Positions 7,719 through 16,134 of a stretch of DNA of 64,000 bases are shown here, piece by piece. The position numbers and the translations under genes were made by a program. A model generated the notes under the pieces. That model was not told the origin of the DNA. It saw nothing but the letters and a program-made list of their open reading frames with translations, and ran no database searches. Each line of letters begins with the position of its first letter. The stretch's first letter is position 1. The stretch is from an uncultured Clostridia bacterium (GTDB lineage: Bacteria; Bacillota; Clostridia; Lachnospirales; Anaerotignaceae). Location: positions 262,805 through 326,804 of the forward strand of contig CABSIK010000002.1 in NCBI GenBank assembly GCA_902477755.1. Direction: 5' to 3'.

Positions 7719-9632
7719 ATGCGTATTACAGATTTGCTGGATCGCCGCAGTATTGCCCTTGATGCAAAACCGGCGTCCAAGAAAGAAGCTTTGGACACAG
7801 TTATTCAGTTGATGGTAGACAGTGGTAAGATTAAAGATGCAGAGGCTTACCGCAAAGAGGTTTATCGCAGGGAAGAAGAAGGAACAACAGGTATCGGCGA
7901 AGGGCTGGCCATTCCTCATGGGAAAGGCGAATTCGTTGAAAAACCTGGTCTGGCTGCACTGGTTGTGCCAGAAGGCGTTGATTTCGAATCTCTGGACGGC
8001 GAACCTGCAACATTGATCTTCCTCATTGCTGCCCCTAATACAGCAGATAATGTGCATCTGGATGTATTGAGCAAACTTTCCGTTATGATGATGGATGAAA
8101 ATTTTGCAGATAGCTTGAGAAACGCAAAAACAGTGGATGAATTCCTGAAAGTCATCGACGATGCGGAAGAAGCAGAAAATGAAGAAAAAACAGAAGTTGC
8201 TCCCGTAGAAACAGCTGCACAGGCTGAACCTGTTTGCAAAGTTCTGGCAGTTACTTCCTGCCCTACAGGTATCGCTCACACATATATGGCTGCTGAAGGT
8301 CTGGAAAAAGCAGCGAAAGCAAGAAACTGTACAATTAAAGTAGAAACACGCGGCAGCGGCGGTGCGAAAAATGTGTTGACTGCAGAAGAAATCGCAGCAG
8401 CTGACTGCATCATCGTTGCAGCAGATACACAGGTGCCTATGGATCGTTTCCATGGCAAACCGGTTATTTCCTGCCATGTAGCAGATGGTATCAGCAAAGC
8501 AGATGAACTGCTGGATGAAGCCATTTCCGGCAAAGTACCTCTGTATCAGGCAGAATCCAAACCTCAGGAAACAGTGAAAGCAAGCGGCTCCGTTGGTCAC
8601 AAGATCTATATGCAGCTCATGAACGGTGTATCTCACATGCTTCCTTTCGTTGTTGGCGGCGGTATCCTCATTGCCATTGCCTTCCTGATTGATGGTCTAA
8701 GTGTAGATATGACAACATTGCCGGCAGATATGCGTGCAAACTTCGGTACCATCACACCTGCAGCAGCACTGTTCAAACAGATCGGCGGTGTAGCATTTGC
8801 GTTCATGCTTCCTATACTGGCTGGCTTCATCGCAATGAGTATTGGTGACAGACCTGGTCTGGCACTGGGCTTTGTAGGCGGTTCCATTGCGGCTTCCGGC
8901 AGCTCAGGTTTCTTGGGGGCTCTGGTAGCAGGTTTCCTGGCAGGTTATACAATCGTTTTCCTGCGTAAAATTTTCGACAAACTTCCTGAAGCATTGGAAA
9001 AAATCGCGCCTGTATTGCTGTATCCTCTGTTTGGTATCCTGATTGTAGGTCTGATCATGTACTATGTGGTAGAACCTCCTGTTGGCGCCCTGAATACAGC
9101 AATGAATACAGCACTGACAAACATGAGCGGCACCAGCAAAGTGCTGCTGGGTATTCTGGTAGCAGGTATGATGTCCATCGACATGGGCGGCCCCTTCAAC
9201 AAAGCTGCTTATGTATTCGGTACTGCTTCCATTGCGGCAGGCAACTATGACATCATGGCGGCAGTTATGGTAGGCGGTATGGTACCTCCTTGTGCCATCG
9301 CTCTGTCCACCATCCTGTTCAAGAAGAAATATACAAAACAGGAACGCGAATCCGGCCCTACAAACTTCATCATGGGTCTGGCATTCATCACAGAAGGTGC
9401 AATTCCTTTTGCAGCATCTGACCCTCTGCGTGTACTGCCTTCCTGTATCGTAGGTTCCGCACTTGCAGGTGCGCTGTCCATGGCATTTGACTGCACATTG
9501 ATGGCACCTCACGGCGGTATCTTCGTATTCCCTGTTGTAGGCAATGCACTGATGTATCTGGTTTCTCTGGTAGCAGGTACAGTAGTTGCAGCAGTACTGC
9601 TGGGTATTTTGAAAAAGAACGTAACAGAATAA
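7719..9632 (+). CDS. fruA: PTS fructose transporter subunit EIIABC
   Basis: This membrane permease imports fructose and phosphorylates it at C1. The 637 residues are fused in the order EIIA (about 1-150, phospho-His67 in AIPHGKG), EIIB (about 170-270, phospho-Cys near 181 in TSCPTGIAHTYM) and EIIC (about 290-635, eight or more hydrophobic segments, with GGPFNKAAYVFG and ITEGAIPFAASDP). The gene begins 15 bases after fruK with AAAGGGAGGGG upstream. A strong terminator follows, so fruR is transcribed separately. Confidence 0.95.
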   Translation: MRITDLLDRRSIALDAKPASKKEALDTVIQLMVDSGKIKDAEAYRKEVYRREEEGTTGIGEGLAIPHGKGEFVEKPGLAALVVPEGVDFESLDGEPATLIFLIAAPNTADNVHLDVLSKLSVMMMDENFADSLRNAKTVDEFLKVIDDAEEAENEEKTEVAPVETAAQAEPVCKVLAVTSCPTGIAHTYMAAEGLEKAAKARNCTIKVETRGSGGAKNVLTAEEIAAADCIIVAADTQVPMDRFHGKPVISCHVADGISKADELLDEAISGKVPLYQAESKPQETVKASGSVGHKIYMQLMNGVSHMLPFVVGGGILIAIAFLIDGLSVDMTTLPADMRANFGTITPAAALFKQIGGVAFAFMLPILAGFIAMSIGDRPGLALGFVGGSIAASGSSGFLGALVAGFLAGYTIVFLRKIFDKLPEALEKIAPVLLYPLFGILIVGLIMYYVVEPPVGALNTAMNTALTNMSGTSKVLLGILVAGMMSIDMGGPFNKAAYVFGTASIAAGNYDIMAAVMVGGMVPPCAIALSTILFKKKYTKQERESGPTNFIMGLAFITEGAIPFAASDPLRVLPSCIVGSALAGALSMAFDCTLMAPHGGIFVFPVVGNALMYLVSLVAGTVVAAVLLGILKKNVTE

Positions 9633-9646
9633 GCTTGCATAGATTT

Positions 9647-9680
9647 GCGGCAAAGCATATTGCTTTGCCGCTTTTCCTTT
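9647..9680 (+). terminator. Rho-independent terminator after fruA
   Basis: GCGGCAAAGCA pairs with TGCTTTGCCGC across a 3-base loop, followed by TTTTCCTTTTT. Confidence 0.9.
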
Positions 9681-9699
9681 TTCTGGTTTGTGTTTTTGG

Positions 9700-9729
9700 T
9701 TGATTTTGATTGTTTTTGCGTGATATAAT
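9700..9729 (+). promoter_or_regulatory. fruR promoter with embedded operator word
   Basis: TTGATT (9700-9705), an 18-base spacer and TATAAT (9724-9729). The 14-base word shared with the fruK promoter lies at 9705-9718 inside the spacer, which suggests autoregulation by FruR. Confidence 0.6.
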
Positions 9730-9750
9730 AATACAAAGGGAGGCTTTTGT

Positions 9751-10494
9751 ATGTTGACAGAACAACGATATGAAAAAATTCTTGATTTGGTAAATGAGAA
9801 AAAAAGTGTGACCGTCAAAGAAATGACGGATTTGCTGGAAAGTTCTGAATCTACCATTCGCAGAGATTTAACGGTGCTGCATAAAAAAGGGCGTCTTGTG
9901 AAGGTGTTCGGCGGTGCAGTTGCCATAGATATGGAATACCATACCAAAGATGAAGAAGTCAATCGCAGAGAAGATGAAAATAAGGAAGCAAAAGAGCAGA
10001 TTGCCCGTTTTGCAGCATCTATGATCCGTGCGGATGATTTTGTGTTTTTGGATGCAGGCACCACAACAGCTTGGATTCCTGACTTTTTGACAGAAAAATC
10101 TGCTGTGTTTGTGACAAATGGCATTGCTCATGCGAAAAAACTGGCAAGACTTGGTGTGGAAGTCCATCTGTTGGGAGGAGAGTACAAATCCTCCACAGAA
10201 GCCATTGTAGGGGATGAAGCGGTGGAACAGCTGCGGCGGTATCATTTTACAAAAGGCTTTTTTGGCACAAACGGCATCGGAAAGACGGCAGGATATACCA
10301 CACCAGATATTCGTGAGGCGTCTTTGAAACGCTGTGCAGCCCAGCAAAGCCGTGAAACTTATATACTGGGTGACAGCAAAAAATTCAATCGTATGAGCGC
10401 TGTGAGCTTCTGTGATTTTTATGATGCGACGGTGATTACAGAGGAAATCCTGCCTGAATTTGCTTTGTGTAAAAATATCATGAAAGCAGAATGA
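9751..10494 (+). CDS. fruR: DeoR-family transcriptional regulator of the fructose operon
   Basis: The 247-residue protein has the DeoR N-terminal winged helix (residues about 1-56, with VTVKEMTDLLESSESTIRRD) and a C-terminal sugar-phosphate-sensing domain (FLDAGTTTAWIPDFL, TNGIAHAKKL, GDEAVEQL). DeoR regulators of fructose operons usually respond to fructose-1-phosphate or a related metabolite. Here the gene lies downstream of fruKA instead of in the more common first position, and has its own promoter. No clear terminator follows within 25 bases. Confidence 0.88.
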   Translation: MLTEQRYEKILDLVNEKKSVTVKEMTDLLESSESTIRRDLTVLHKKGRLVKVFGGAVAIDMEYHTKDEEVNRREDENKEAKEQIARFAASMIRADDFVFLDAGTTTAWIPDFLTEKSAVFVTNGIAHAKKLARLGVEVHLLGGEYKSSTEAIVGDEAVEQLRRYHFTKGFFGTNGIGKTAGYTTPDIREASLKRCAAQQSRETYILGDSKKFNRMSAVSFCDFYDATVITEEILPEFALCKNIMKAE

Positions 10495-10521
10495 TTTTTT
10501 CAAAAGGATTGCAGTGAAGTG

Positions 10522-10550
10522 TTGAACCTGTCATCGTTGTATGGTATAAT
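10522..10550 (+). promoter_or_regulatory. sigma-A promoter for pyrH-frr and downstream genes
   Basis: TTGAAC (10522-10527), a 17-base spacer and TATAAT (10545-10550), about 175 bases ahead of pyrH. Confidence 0.7.
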
Positions 10551-10604
10551 CATCGACGGCAATAAAATTTCAGGTTTTGTGTCAAAACAAAAGAGGAACA
10601 GTAA

Positions 10605-10632
10605 GGGGAAATGGTTGGACATTTCCCTTTTT
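10605..10632 (+). terminator. terminator-like hairpin inside the pyrH leader
   Basis: GGGAAATG (10606-10613) pairs with CATTTCCC (10620-10627), followed at once by TTTTT. A second hairpin (TTTCCG / CGGAAA with inner CATG pairs, about 10637-10665) follows. A terminator between the promoter and pyrH suggests attenuation or a second promoter. Confidence 0.6.
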
Positions 10633-10723
10633 ACAGGTTTCCGCATGTTTACTGCATGTCGGAAAATATATGTGGAAATTTTATGCGGTTTATGATACAT
10701 TATAAATTAAGGAGGCTGTTTGC

Positions 10724-11431
10724 ATGTATAAGAGAATCGTGCTGAAACTGAGCGGAGAAGCACTGGCAGGAGATCGGGAAGGCGTTTCTTTTGATGACGC
10801 AGTTGTTTCCGGTCTGGTAAAACAGATTCGTCAGGTAATGGAAATGGGAACACAGGTATGTCTGGTGGTAGGCGGCGGCAATTTCTGGAGAGGCAGAAGC
10901 GCTGACAGTGCCATGGACAGAACAAAAGCAGACCAGATCGGTATGCTGGCAACTGTGATGAATGCCATTTATCTGGCTGATGCATTCCGTCAGCAGGGGA
11001 CAAAAGCGGTGATTCAGACACCTGTTGTATTTGGCACAATGACAGAACTGTTCTCTAAAGACAGTGCTCTGGCACATCTGGAAAACGGTGAAGTGTTGAT
11101 TTTTGCGGCAGGATTGGGACATCCTTTCTTCTCTACAGATACCATCACTGCTCTGCGCGGTGCGGAACTGGACGTAGATGGTCTGTTCTTTGCAAAGAAT
11201 ATCGATGGTGTATATGACGATGATCCGGCAAAAAATCCCAACGCGAAAAAATTTGATGTGATCACATCCGAAGATATCGTGAAAAAGAATCTGAAGGTTA
11301 TTGACACATCTGCAGCAGCGCTTTGTTTTGAAAGAAAAATTCCGGTAGTTATTTTCGGCCTCAATGAAGAAAACAGCATCATGCGTGCAGTCAAAGGCGA
11401 AAAAATCGGTACATTGGTAACAGTATCTTAA
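10724..11431 (+). CDS. pyrH: UMP kinase
   Basis: PyrH phosphorylates UMP to UDP for RNA, DNA and cell-wall precursors. The 235-residue amino acid kinase-fold protein starts MYKRIVLKLSGEALAG and has the VCLVVGGGNFWRGR nucleotide-binding loop and the late IDGVYDDDPAKNPNAKKFD stretch. ATG at 10724 follows AAGGAGG. frr starts 25 bases after its stop, the standard pyrH-frr pairing. Length is normal for the bacterial family. Confidence 0.97.
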   Translation: MYKRIVLKLSGEALAGDREGVSFDDAVVSGLVKQIRQVMEMGTQVCLVVGGGNFWRGRSADSAMDRTKADQIGMLATVMNAIYLADAFRQQGTKAVIQTPVVFGTMTELFSKDSALAHLENGEVLIFAAGLGHPFFSTDTITALRGAELDVDGLFFAKNIDGVYDDDPAKNPNAKKFDVITSEDIVKKNLKVIDTSAAALCFERKIPVVIFGLNEENSIMRAVKGEKIGTLVTVS

Positions 11432-11456
11432 GATTGACAATTTAGGAGGAATCGAT

Positions 11457-12014
11457 ATGGCATCTGAAGCAACAAAAATTTACGACGAAAAAATGAAAAA
11501 AACTCTCGCCGCATTGGACAGTGATTATGCTACGATTCGTGCGGGCCGTGCAAACCCTCATGTATTGGATAAAATCATGGTAGATTACTACGGTGCGCCT
11601 ACTCCCATCAATCAGGTAGGTAACATTTCTGTTCCCGAACCTCGTATGATCCAGATTCAGCCTTGGGACAGCACAATGCTCAAAGCCATTGAAAAGGCTA
11701 TCAACACATCTGAACTGGGTATTAACCCTGGCAATGACGGTAAAGTGATTCGTCTGATCTTCCCTGAACTTTCTGAAGAACGCAGAAAAGAACTGAATAA
11801 GGACGTTAAGAAAAAAGCTGAAGCTTCCAAAGTAGCAATCCGCAACATCCGTCGTGATGCATTGGACGCTTTCAAAAAACAGGAAAAGAAAAAAGAAATC
11901 ACAGAAGATATTCTGAAAGATCTGGAAGAAGAAATGCAGAAACTGACAGATAAATATATCGCAGATATCGACAAAAAATGCGAAGATAAATGCAAGGACA
12001 TTCTGTCTGTTTGA
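11457..12014 (+). CDS. frr: Ribosome recycling factor
   Basis: RRF splits post-termination ribosomes together with EF-G. The 185-residue sequence has the conserved YATIRAGRANPHVLD, INQVGNISVPEPRMIQI and LTKDVKKKAE-like (LNKDVKKKAEASKVAIRNIRRDA region) motifs of the two-domain tRNA-mimic fold. ATG at 11457 follows AGGAGGAATCG. It directly follows pyrH and ends in a hairpin before uppS. Confidence 0.97.
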   Translation: MASEATKIYDEKMKKTLAALDSDYATIRAGRANPHVLDKIMVDYYGAPTPINQVGNISVPEPRMIQIQPWDSTMLKAIEKAINTSELGINPGNDGKVIRLIFPELSEERRKELNKDVKKKAEASKVAIRNIRRDALDAFKKQEKKKEITEDILKDLEEEMQKLTDKYIADIDKKCEDKCKDILSV

Positions 12015-12029
12015 TTTTTTGAATTTGCT

Positions 12030-12054
12030 GCCCCTCTCATTGCAGAGGGGCTTT
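12030..12054 (+). terminator. hairpin between frr and uppS
   Basis: GCCCCTCT (12030-12037) pairs with AGAGGGGC (12044-12051), followed only by TTTG. The short T-tract makes it a weak terminator; read-through into uppS is likely. Confidence 0.6.
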
Positions 12055-12073
12055 GCTACATGGAGGGGAAAAA

Positions 12074-12817
12074 ATGTTTTTTCAGCAAACAGAAACAAAT
12101 AACTATGAAATTGATATGGAAAGAGTGCCTCAGCATATTGCCATTATCATGGATGGCAACGGCAGATGGGCGAAGAAACGGTTTTTGCCTAGAAAAGCTG
12201 GACATAAAGCAGGTGCGGAAGCACTGGAACGAATCATTGAAGATTGCCGTGATTTGGGCGTAAAACATCTGACTGTATACGCTTTTTCCACAGAAAACTG
12301 GAAACGCTCTCAGGAAGAAGTGGATGCCATTATGGATCTGCTGCGTCAATACCTGAAGAATTATTTCAAAAGATTCCTGAAGGATGATATCCGTCTGAAT
12401 GTTATTGGGGATATCCATCGTCTGGATCAGGATATTCAGGACAGTATTCTGGAAATTGAAAACCTTTCTAAGGATAAAACAGGTCTTTTTGTTCATATTG
12501 CGCTGAATTACGGCGGCCGTGATGAACTCCGCAGAGCCATCACCAAAATTGCGGCAGAAGTGGAACAGGGAAATCTGAAAGCGGCAGACATTACAGAAGA
12601 AATGATCAGCGATCATTTGGATACTGCCCACGTTCCTGATCCGGAGCTGGTAATCCGTACCAGTGGGGAAGAACGGATCAGCAACTTCCTGCTGTGGCAG
12701 ATCGCATACTCCGAATTTTTCTTTACAGATACTCTTTGGCCTGATTTCAACAGAGCTTCTCTGGAAGAAGCCATTTATTATTATCAGAACAGAGAACGCC
12801 GTTTTGGCGGTAGATAA
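12074..12817 (+). CDS. uppS: Isoprenyl (undecaprenyl diphosphate) synthase
   Basis: UppS makes undecaprenyl diphosphate, the lipid carrier for peptidoglycan and wall polymers. The 247-residue cis-prenyltransferase shows IIMDGNGRWAKKR with the catalytic Asp, YAFSTENWKR, and near the C-terminus RTSGEERISNFLLWQ and DTLWPDF. The ATG at 12074 is preferred over one 21 bases upstream because GGAGGGG precedes it. It opens an uppS-cdsA-dxr-rseP run with short gaps. Confidence 0.96.
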   Translation: MFFQQTETNNYEIDMERVPQHIAIIMDGNGRWAKKRFLPRKAGHKAGAEALERIIEDCRDLGVKHLTVYAFSTENWKRSQEEVDAIMDLLRQYLKNYFKRFLKDDIRLNVIGDIHRLDQDIQDSILEIENLSKDKTGLFVHIALNYGGRDELRRAITKIAAEVEQGNLKAADITEEMISDHLDTAHVPDPELVIRTSGEERISNFLLWQIAYSEFFFTDTLWPDFNRASLEEAIYYYQNRERRFGGR

Positions 12818-12832
12818 AAAGAGGTGAAACAG

Positions 12833-13651
12833 ATGAAAACAAGAATCATTTCTGCTGTGATCCTCGTGCCTTTGCTGCTGTTTTTTGTAATCAGCGGGGG
12901 GATTTGGCTAAAAATCGCTGTGGGATTTCTTGGGCTGGTTGGCATGCATGAATTTTATCAGGCATTTTCCAAAGAAAACAAAAGCCTGCATGTGATCTGT
13001 TATGCCTTTGCTTTGTTCTATATGATATTCATAGAGGACATCATCAACGGGAATAATTATTTCAATATTTTTGTTTCCGTATTTATGGTGGTGCTGCTGA
13101 TCTATACGGTATTGTATCATAACCATACCAATGCCCTGGAAGGCATGACAGGATTCTTTGGCTTTTTCTATGCCTGCTTCTTGTTGTCCCATATCTATCT
13201 GGTAAGAGAATATACTTATGGGAAACTGCTCATTTGGCTGGCGTTTATTGCTGCTTTCGGTTGTGATACAGGGGCATATTTTGCAGGCATCACATTCGGC
13301 AAGCATAAGCTCATTCCCACACTGAGCCCTAAGAAAACCATCGAAGGCTCTATTGGGGGCATTGTGACAGCAACCGTTCTGGCATTACTCTATGGATTGT
13401 GGTTACAGCGTTCTTTCAGTATGGAAGGTGTAAACATCCTGCTGTTGTGCGGTTTGACAGGGTTCTTTGGTTCTTTCCTGGCACAGATCGGCGACTTGGC
13501 TGCTTCTGCCATGAAGCGTCTGACAGGCATCAAAGACTTCGGGAAATTGATTCCTGGTCATGGTGGTGTGCTGGATCGTTTTGACAGCGTCATTTTGACA
13601 GCCCCTGCCGTATACTATATAATGTTGTTTTTGATTGATGTACAAATATGA
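12833..13651 (+). CDS. cdsA: Phosphatidate cytidylyltransferase
   Basis: CdsA forms CDP-diacylglycerol from phosphatidic acid and CTP in the membrane. The 272-residue protein has about eight hydrophobic helices and the family signature KDFGKLIPGHGGVLDRFDS near the C-terminus. The SPKKTIEGSIGG motif lies mid-protein. ATG at 12833 was preferred to GTG at 12824, because the GAGGTG containing that GTG is itself the ribosome site. The end overlaps the leader of dxr. Confidence 0.94.
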   Translation: MKTRIISAVILVPLLLFFVISGGIWLKIAVGFLGLVGMHEFYQAFSKENKSLHVICYAFALFYMIFIEDIINGNNYFNIFVSVFMVVLLIYTVLYHNHTNALEGMTGFFGFFYACFLLSHIYLVREYTYGKLLIWLAFIAAFGCDTGAYFAGITFGKHKLIPTLSPKKTIEGSIGGIVTATVLALLYGLWLQRSFSMEGVNILLLCGLTGFFGSFLAQIGDLAASAMKRLTGIKDFGKLIPGHGGVLDRFDSVILTAPAVYYIMLFLIDVQI

Positions 13652-13667
13652 TATAGAGGTGGAAAAC

Positions 13668-14813
13668 ATGAGAACAATCTCTATTTTAGGCTCTACCGGT
13701 TCCATCGGCACACAGACACTGGAAGTTGTGGAAGTGCTGGGAGATATTCAGGTGGGGGCCATCAGCGGCAATTACAATATCAAGCTGCTGGAAGAACAGG
13801 CGAGAAAATTCCGTCCTAGATTGGTTTCTGTCATGGACGAGGATAACGCCAAAGAATTGAAAAGCCGTCTGGCTGATACCAACTGCAAAGTGGTAGCTGG
13901 CATGGATGGTCTGGTGGAAGCGGCAACACTTGCAGAAGCGGATACCGTTGTCACATCTGTTGTGGGCAATGTGGGTCTGCGTCCTACTTTTGAAGCTATT
14001 TCCGCAGGAAAAAATATCGCGTTGGCAAATAAGGAAACGCTGGTTTCCGCAGGTCAGCTGGTCATGGATCTGGCAAAGAAAAAAGGCATTTCCATTTATC
14101 CTGTGGACAGTGAACATTCTGCCATTTTCCAGTCTTTGCAGGGAAATAAAGGCAATAAAATTCGTCGTATCCTGCTGACAGCTTCCGGCGGTCCTTTCCG
14201 TGGAAAAACATTAGATGAACTGAAAAATGTGACAGCGGCAGATGCCCTTTGCCATCCCAACTGGAGTATGGGCAAAAAAATCACCATTGACTCTGCTACA
14301 TTGATGAATAAAGGTCTGGAAGTCATGGAAGCGAAATGGCTCTTTGGTGTGGATACAGATCAGATTGAAGTGCTGGTACATCCCCAGAGTATCATCCATT
14401 CCGCAGTGGAATATGAAGATGGCGCTATTATGGCGCAGCTTGGGGAACCTGATATGCGTGTACCCATTCAGTATGCGCTGACATATCCCAAACGTGTGGC
14501 AAATCCTTTCCCGAAAATTGATTTTGCCAAACGTGCCCAGCTGACTTTTGACCATCCAGATATGGATACATTCCGTTGTCTGGCACTGGCTTATAAAGCA
14601 CTGAAAATCGGCGGTACCATGCCTACGGTGCTCAATGGTGCCAATGAAATCGCTGTGGCAAAATTTCTGTCTGGCGAAATTGGATTTTTGGATATTCCTG
14701 CATTGATAGAAAAAACAATGGAGGCATATACTGTAAAAGAAAACTACACATTGGAGGATCTGCTGGAAGCGGACGCATGGGCAAGAGCTTATGCGGCGGA
14801 GGCAGTTCTTTGA
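13668..14813 (+). CDS. dxr: 1-deoxy-D-xylulose 5-phosphate reductoisomerase
   Basis: Dxr converts DXP to MEP in the non-mevalonate isoprenoid pathway, feeding UppS upstream. The 381 residues start MRTISILGSTGSIGTQTLEV (NADPH-binding loop), followed by ALANKETLVSAG, the metal-binding PVDSEHSAIFQ, and the NWSMGKKITIDSATLMNKGLE region. ATG at 13668 follows GAGGTGG; an in-frame ATG 33 bases upstream lies inside cdsA and lacks a ribosome site. Operon position between cdsA and rseP is conserved in Firmicutes. Confidence 0.97.
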   Translation: MRTISILGSTGSIGTQTLEVVEVLGDIQVGAISGNYNIKLLEEQARKFRPRLVSVMDEDNAKELKSRLADTNCKVVAGMDGLVEAATLAEADTVVTSVVGNVGLRPTFEAISAGKNIALANKETLVSAGQLVMDLAKKKGISIYPVDSEHSAIFQSLQGNKGNKIRRILLTASGGPFRGKTLDELKNVTAADALCHPNWSMGKKITIDSATLMNKGLEVMEAKWLFGVDTDQIEVLVHPQSIIHSAVEYEDGAIMAQLGEPDMRVPIQYALTYPKRVANPFPKIDFAKRAQLTFDHPDMDTFRCLALAYKALKIGGTMPTVLNGANEIAVAKFLSGEIGFLDIPALIEKTMEAYTVKENYTLEDLLEADAWARAYAAEAVL

Positions 14814-14824
14814 TGTAAAAATTT

Positions 14825-15910
14825 TTGGAGGTGATTGGAATACTTTCCTCTATCATTATTTCTTTGATTGTTATCGGGGTTCTTGTCATCGTCCATGAAT
14901 TTGGACATTTTATTGTGGCAAAGAAATGCGGCGTATGGGTAGAAGAATTTGCCGTTGGTATGGGCAAAAAAATTTGCTCCAAACAAATCGGGGAAACGGA
15001 ATACAGCCTTCGTCTGTTCCCGCTGGGCGGTTTTTGCCGTCTCCATGGGGAAACAGAGGAGGGCGAAATCACAGAACGATCTTTTCTGGCAAAGTCTGTG
15101 TGGGCACGTATGGCAATTATGGCTGCCGGCCCAATCATGAACTTTCTTTTGGCCATTATTCTGATTTTTGGTCTGTCTGCCGGTGGCTATATCATTCAGC
15201 CAAAAGTAGCGGCAGTGCTGGATGGTTCTCCTGCACAGGCAATTGGCTTGCAGGAAGGCGATGAGATTTATCGCATCAATGGTGACCGCATTCATATTTA
15301 CGATGAAATGCAGGCCATCATGCTGCAAAACGGTGGGGAACCCATTGATTTGGAAATCAAACGGGATGGCATGATTTATGAATATGAATTGACACCACAA
15401 TATTCCGAAGAAACCCAGTCTTATCTGGTTGGATTCACGCCCACCATCAAAAATGGTATTTTTGCAGAAAAAGTCGAGGGCTATGATACAGCAAGTGTTA
15501 TGGAAACTGTACATTACAGCTATTATGCCATGCTGAACTATGTGAAACTGACAGCGGAAGGGTTGGCAAGGGTATTTACTATGCAGGCATCTCCTGATGA
15601 ATACGGCGGCCCTATTTCCATTGTAAAAGTAGTAGGGGACAGCTATGAAGCGGGACTTAGCTACAGTTTCATGGCAGCGGTACAAAATGTGGTTTATATT
15701 GCTGCTGTGCTCAGTGCTAACCTTGGTGTGCTGAATCTGTTCCCCATTCCCGGACTGGATGGCGGACGTATCTTGCTTCTGCTCATTGAGATTTTGCGCA
15801 GAAAACCTATGAATCCGGAAACAGAAAGTAAGATTCTTTTTGGCGGGTTTGTGTTCCTCATGGGCTTTATGGTCTTTGTTATGTACACAGATATCATGAA
15901 AATATTCTGA
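14825..15910 (+). CDS. rseP: RIP metalloprotease RseP (site-2 protease)
   Basis: RseP-type zinc proteases cut transmembrane segments of anti-sigma factors and signal peptides. The protein has HEFGH in the first membrane helix (residues about 24-28), one PDZ domain (about 170-250) and the third zinc ligand in PGLDGGRI near residue 310; four hydrophobic helices are visible. The start is uncertain: a strong GGAGGTGAT at 14826-14834 lies inside the reading frame. Candidate starts are TTG at 14825, GTG at 14831, or a non-standard ATA at 14840 (9 bases after GGAGG). ispG, which often follows, is absent. Confidence 0.93.
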   Translation: MEVIGILSSIIISLIVIGVLVIVHEFGHFIVAKKCGVWVEEFAVGMGKKICSKQIGETEYSLRLFPLGGFCRLHGETEEGEITERSFLAKSVWARMAIMAAGPIMNFLLAIILIFGLSAGGYIIQPKVAAVLDGSPAQAIGLQEGDEIYRINGDRIHIYDEMQAIMLQNGGEPIDLEIKRDGMIYEYELTPQYSEETQSYLVGFTPTIKNGIFAEKVEGYDTASVMETVHYSYYAMLNYVKLTAEGLARVFTMQASPDEYGGPISIVKVVGDSYEAGLSYSFMAAVQNVVYIAAVLSANLGVLNLFPIPGLDGGRILLLLIEILRRKPMNPETESKILFGGFVFLMGFMVFVMYTDIMKIF

Positions 15911-15948
15911 TGAAAGATTATTAGGAACATTTTTATAAGAAAACAAAG

Positions 15949-15992
15949 CAAGCTGAAATCCTTATGATATAGAGGATTTCAGCTTGTTTATT
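15949..15992 (+). terminator. Rho-independent terminator after rseP
   Basis: A 13-bp perfect stem, CAAGCTGAAATCC / GGATTTCAGCTTG, is followed by TTTATTTTTG. It closes the uppS-cdsA-dxr-rseP operon. Confidence 0.92.
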
Positions 15993-16074
15993 TTTGCCGA
16001 GATTTTGTTGGACATGTTTTCTTAAGAGGAAGCTGTTTTCTGATTTACCTTTTTTTGTTTTTCTGCTAAGTTCA

Positions 16075-16103
16075 TTGCATTTTCAGAAGAAATTCGTTAG
16101 AAT
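16075..16103 (+). promoter_or_regulatory. promoter for the radical SAM gene
   Basis: TTGCAT (16075-16080), 17-base spacer, TAGAAT (16098-16103), 31 bases before the start codon. Confidence 0.55.
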
Positions 16104-16134
16104 ACAGTAAGAAGTACCGAAAGGAGAATGCAAC

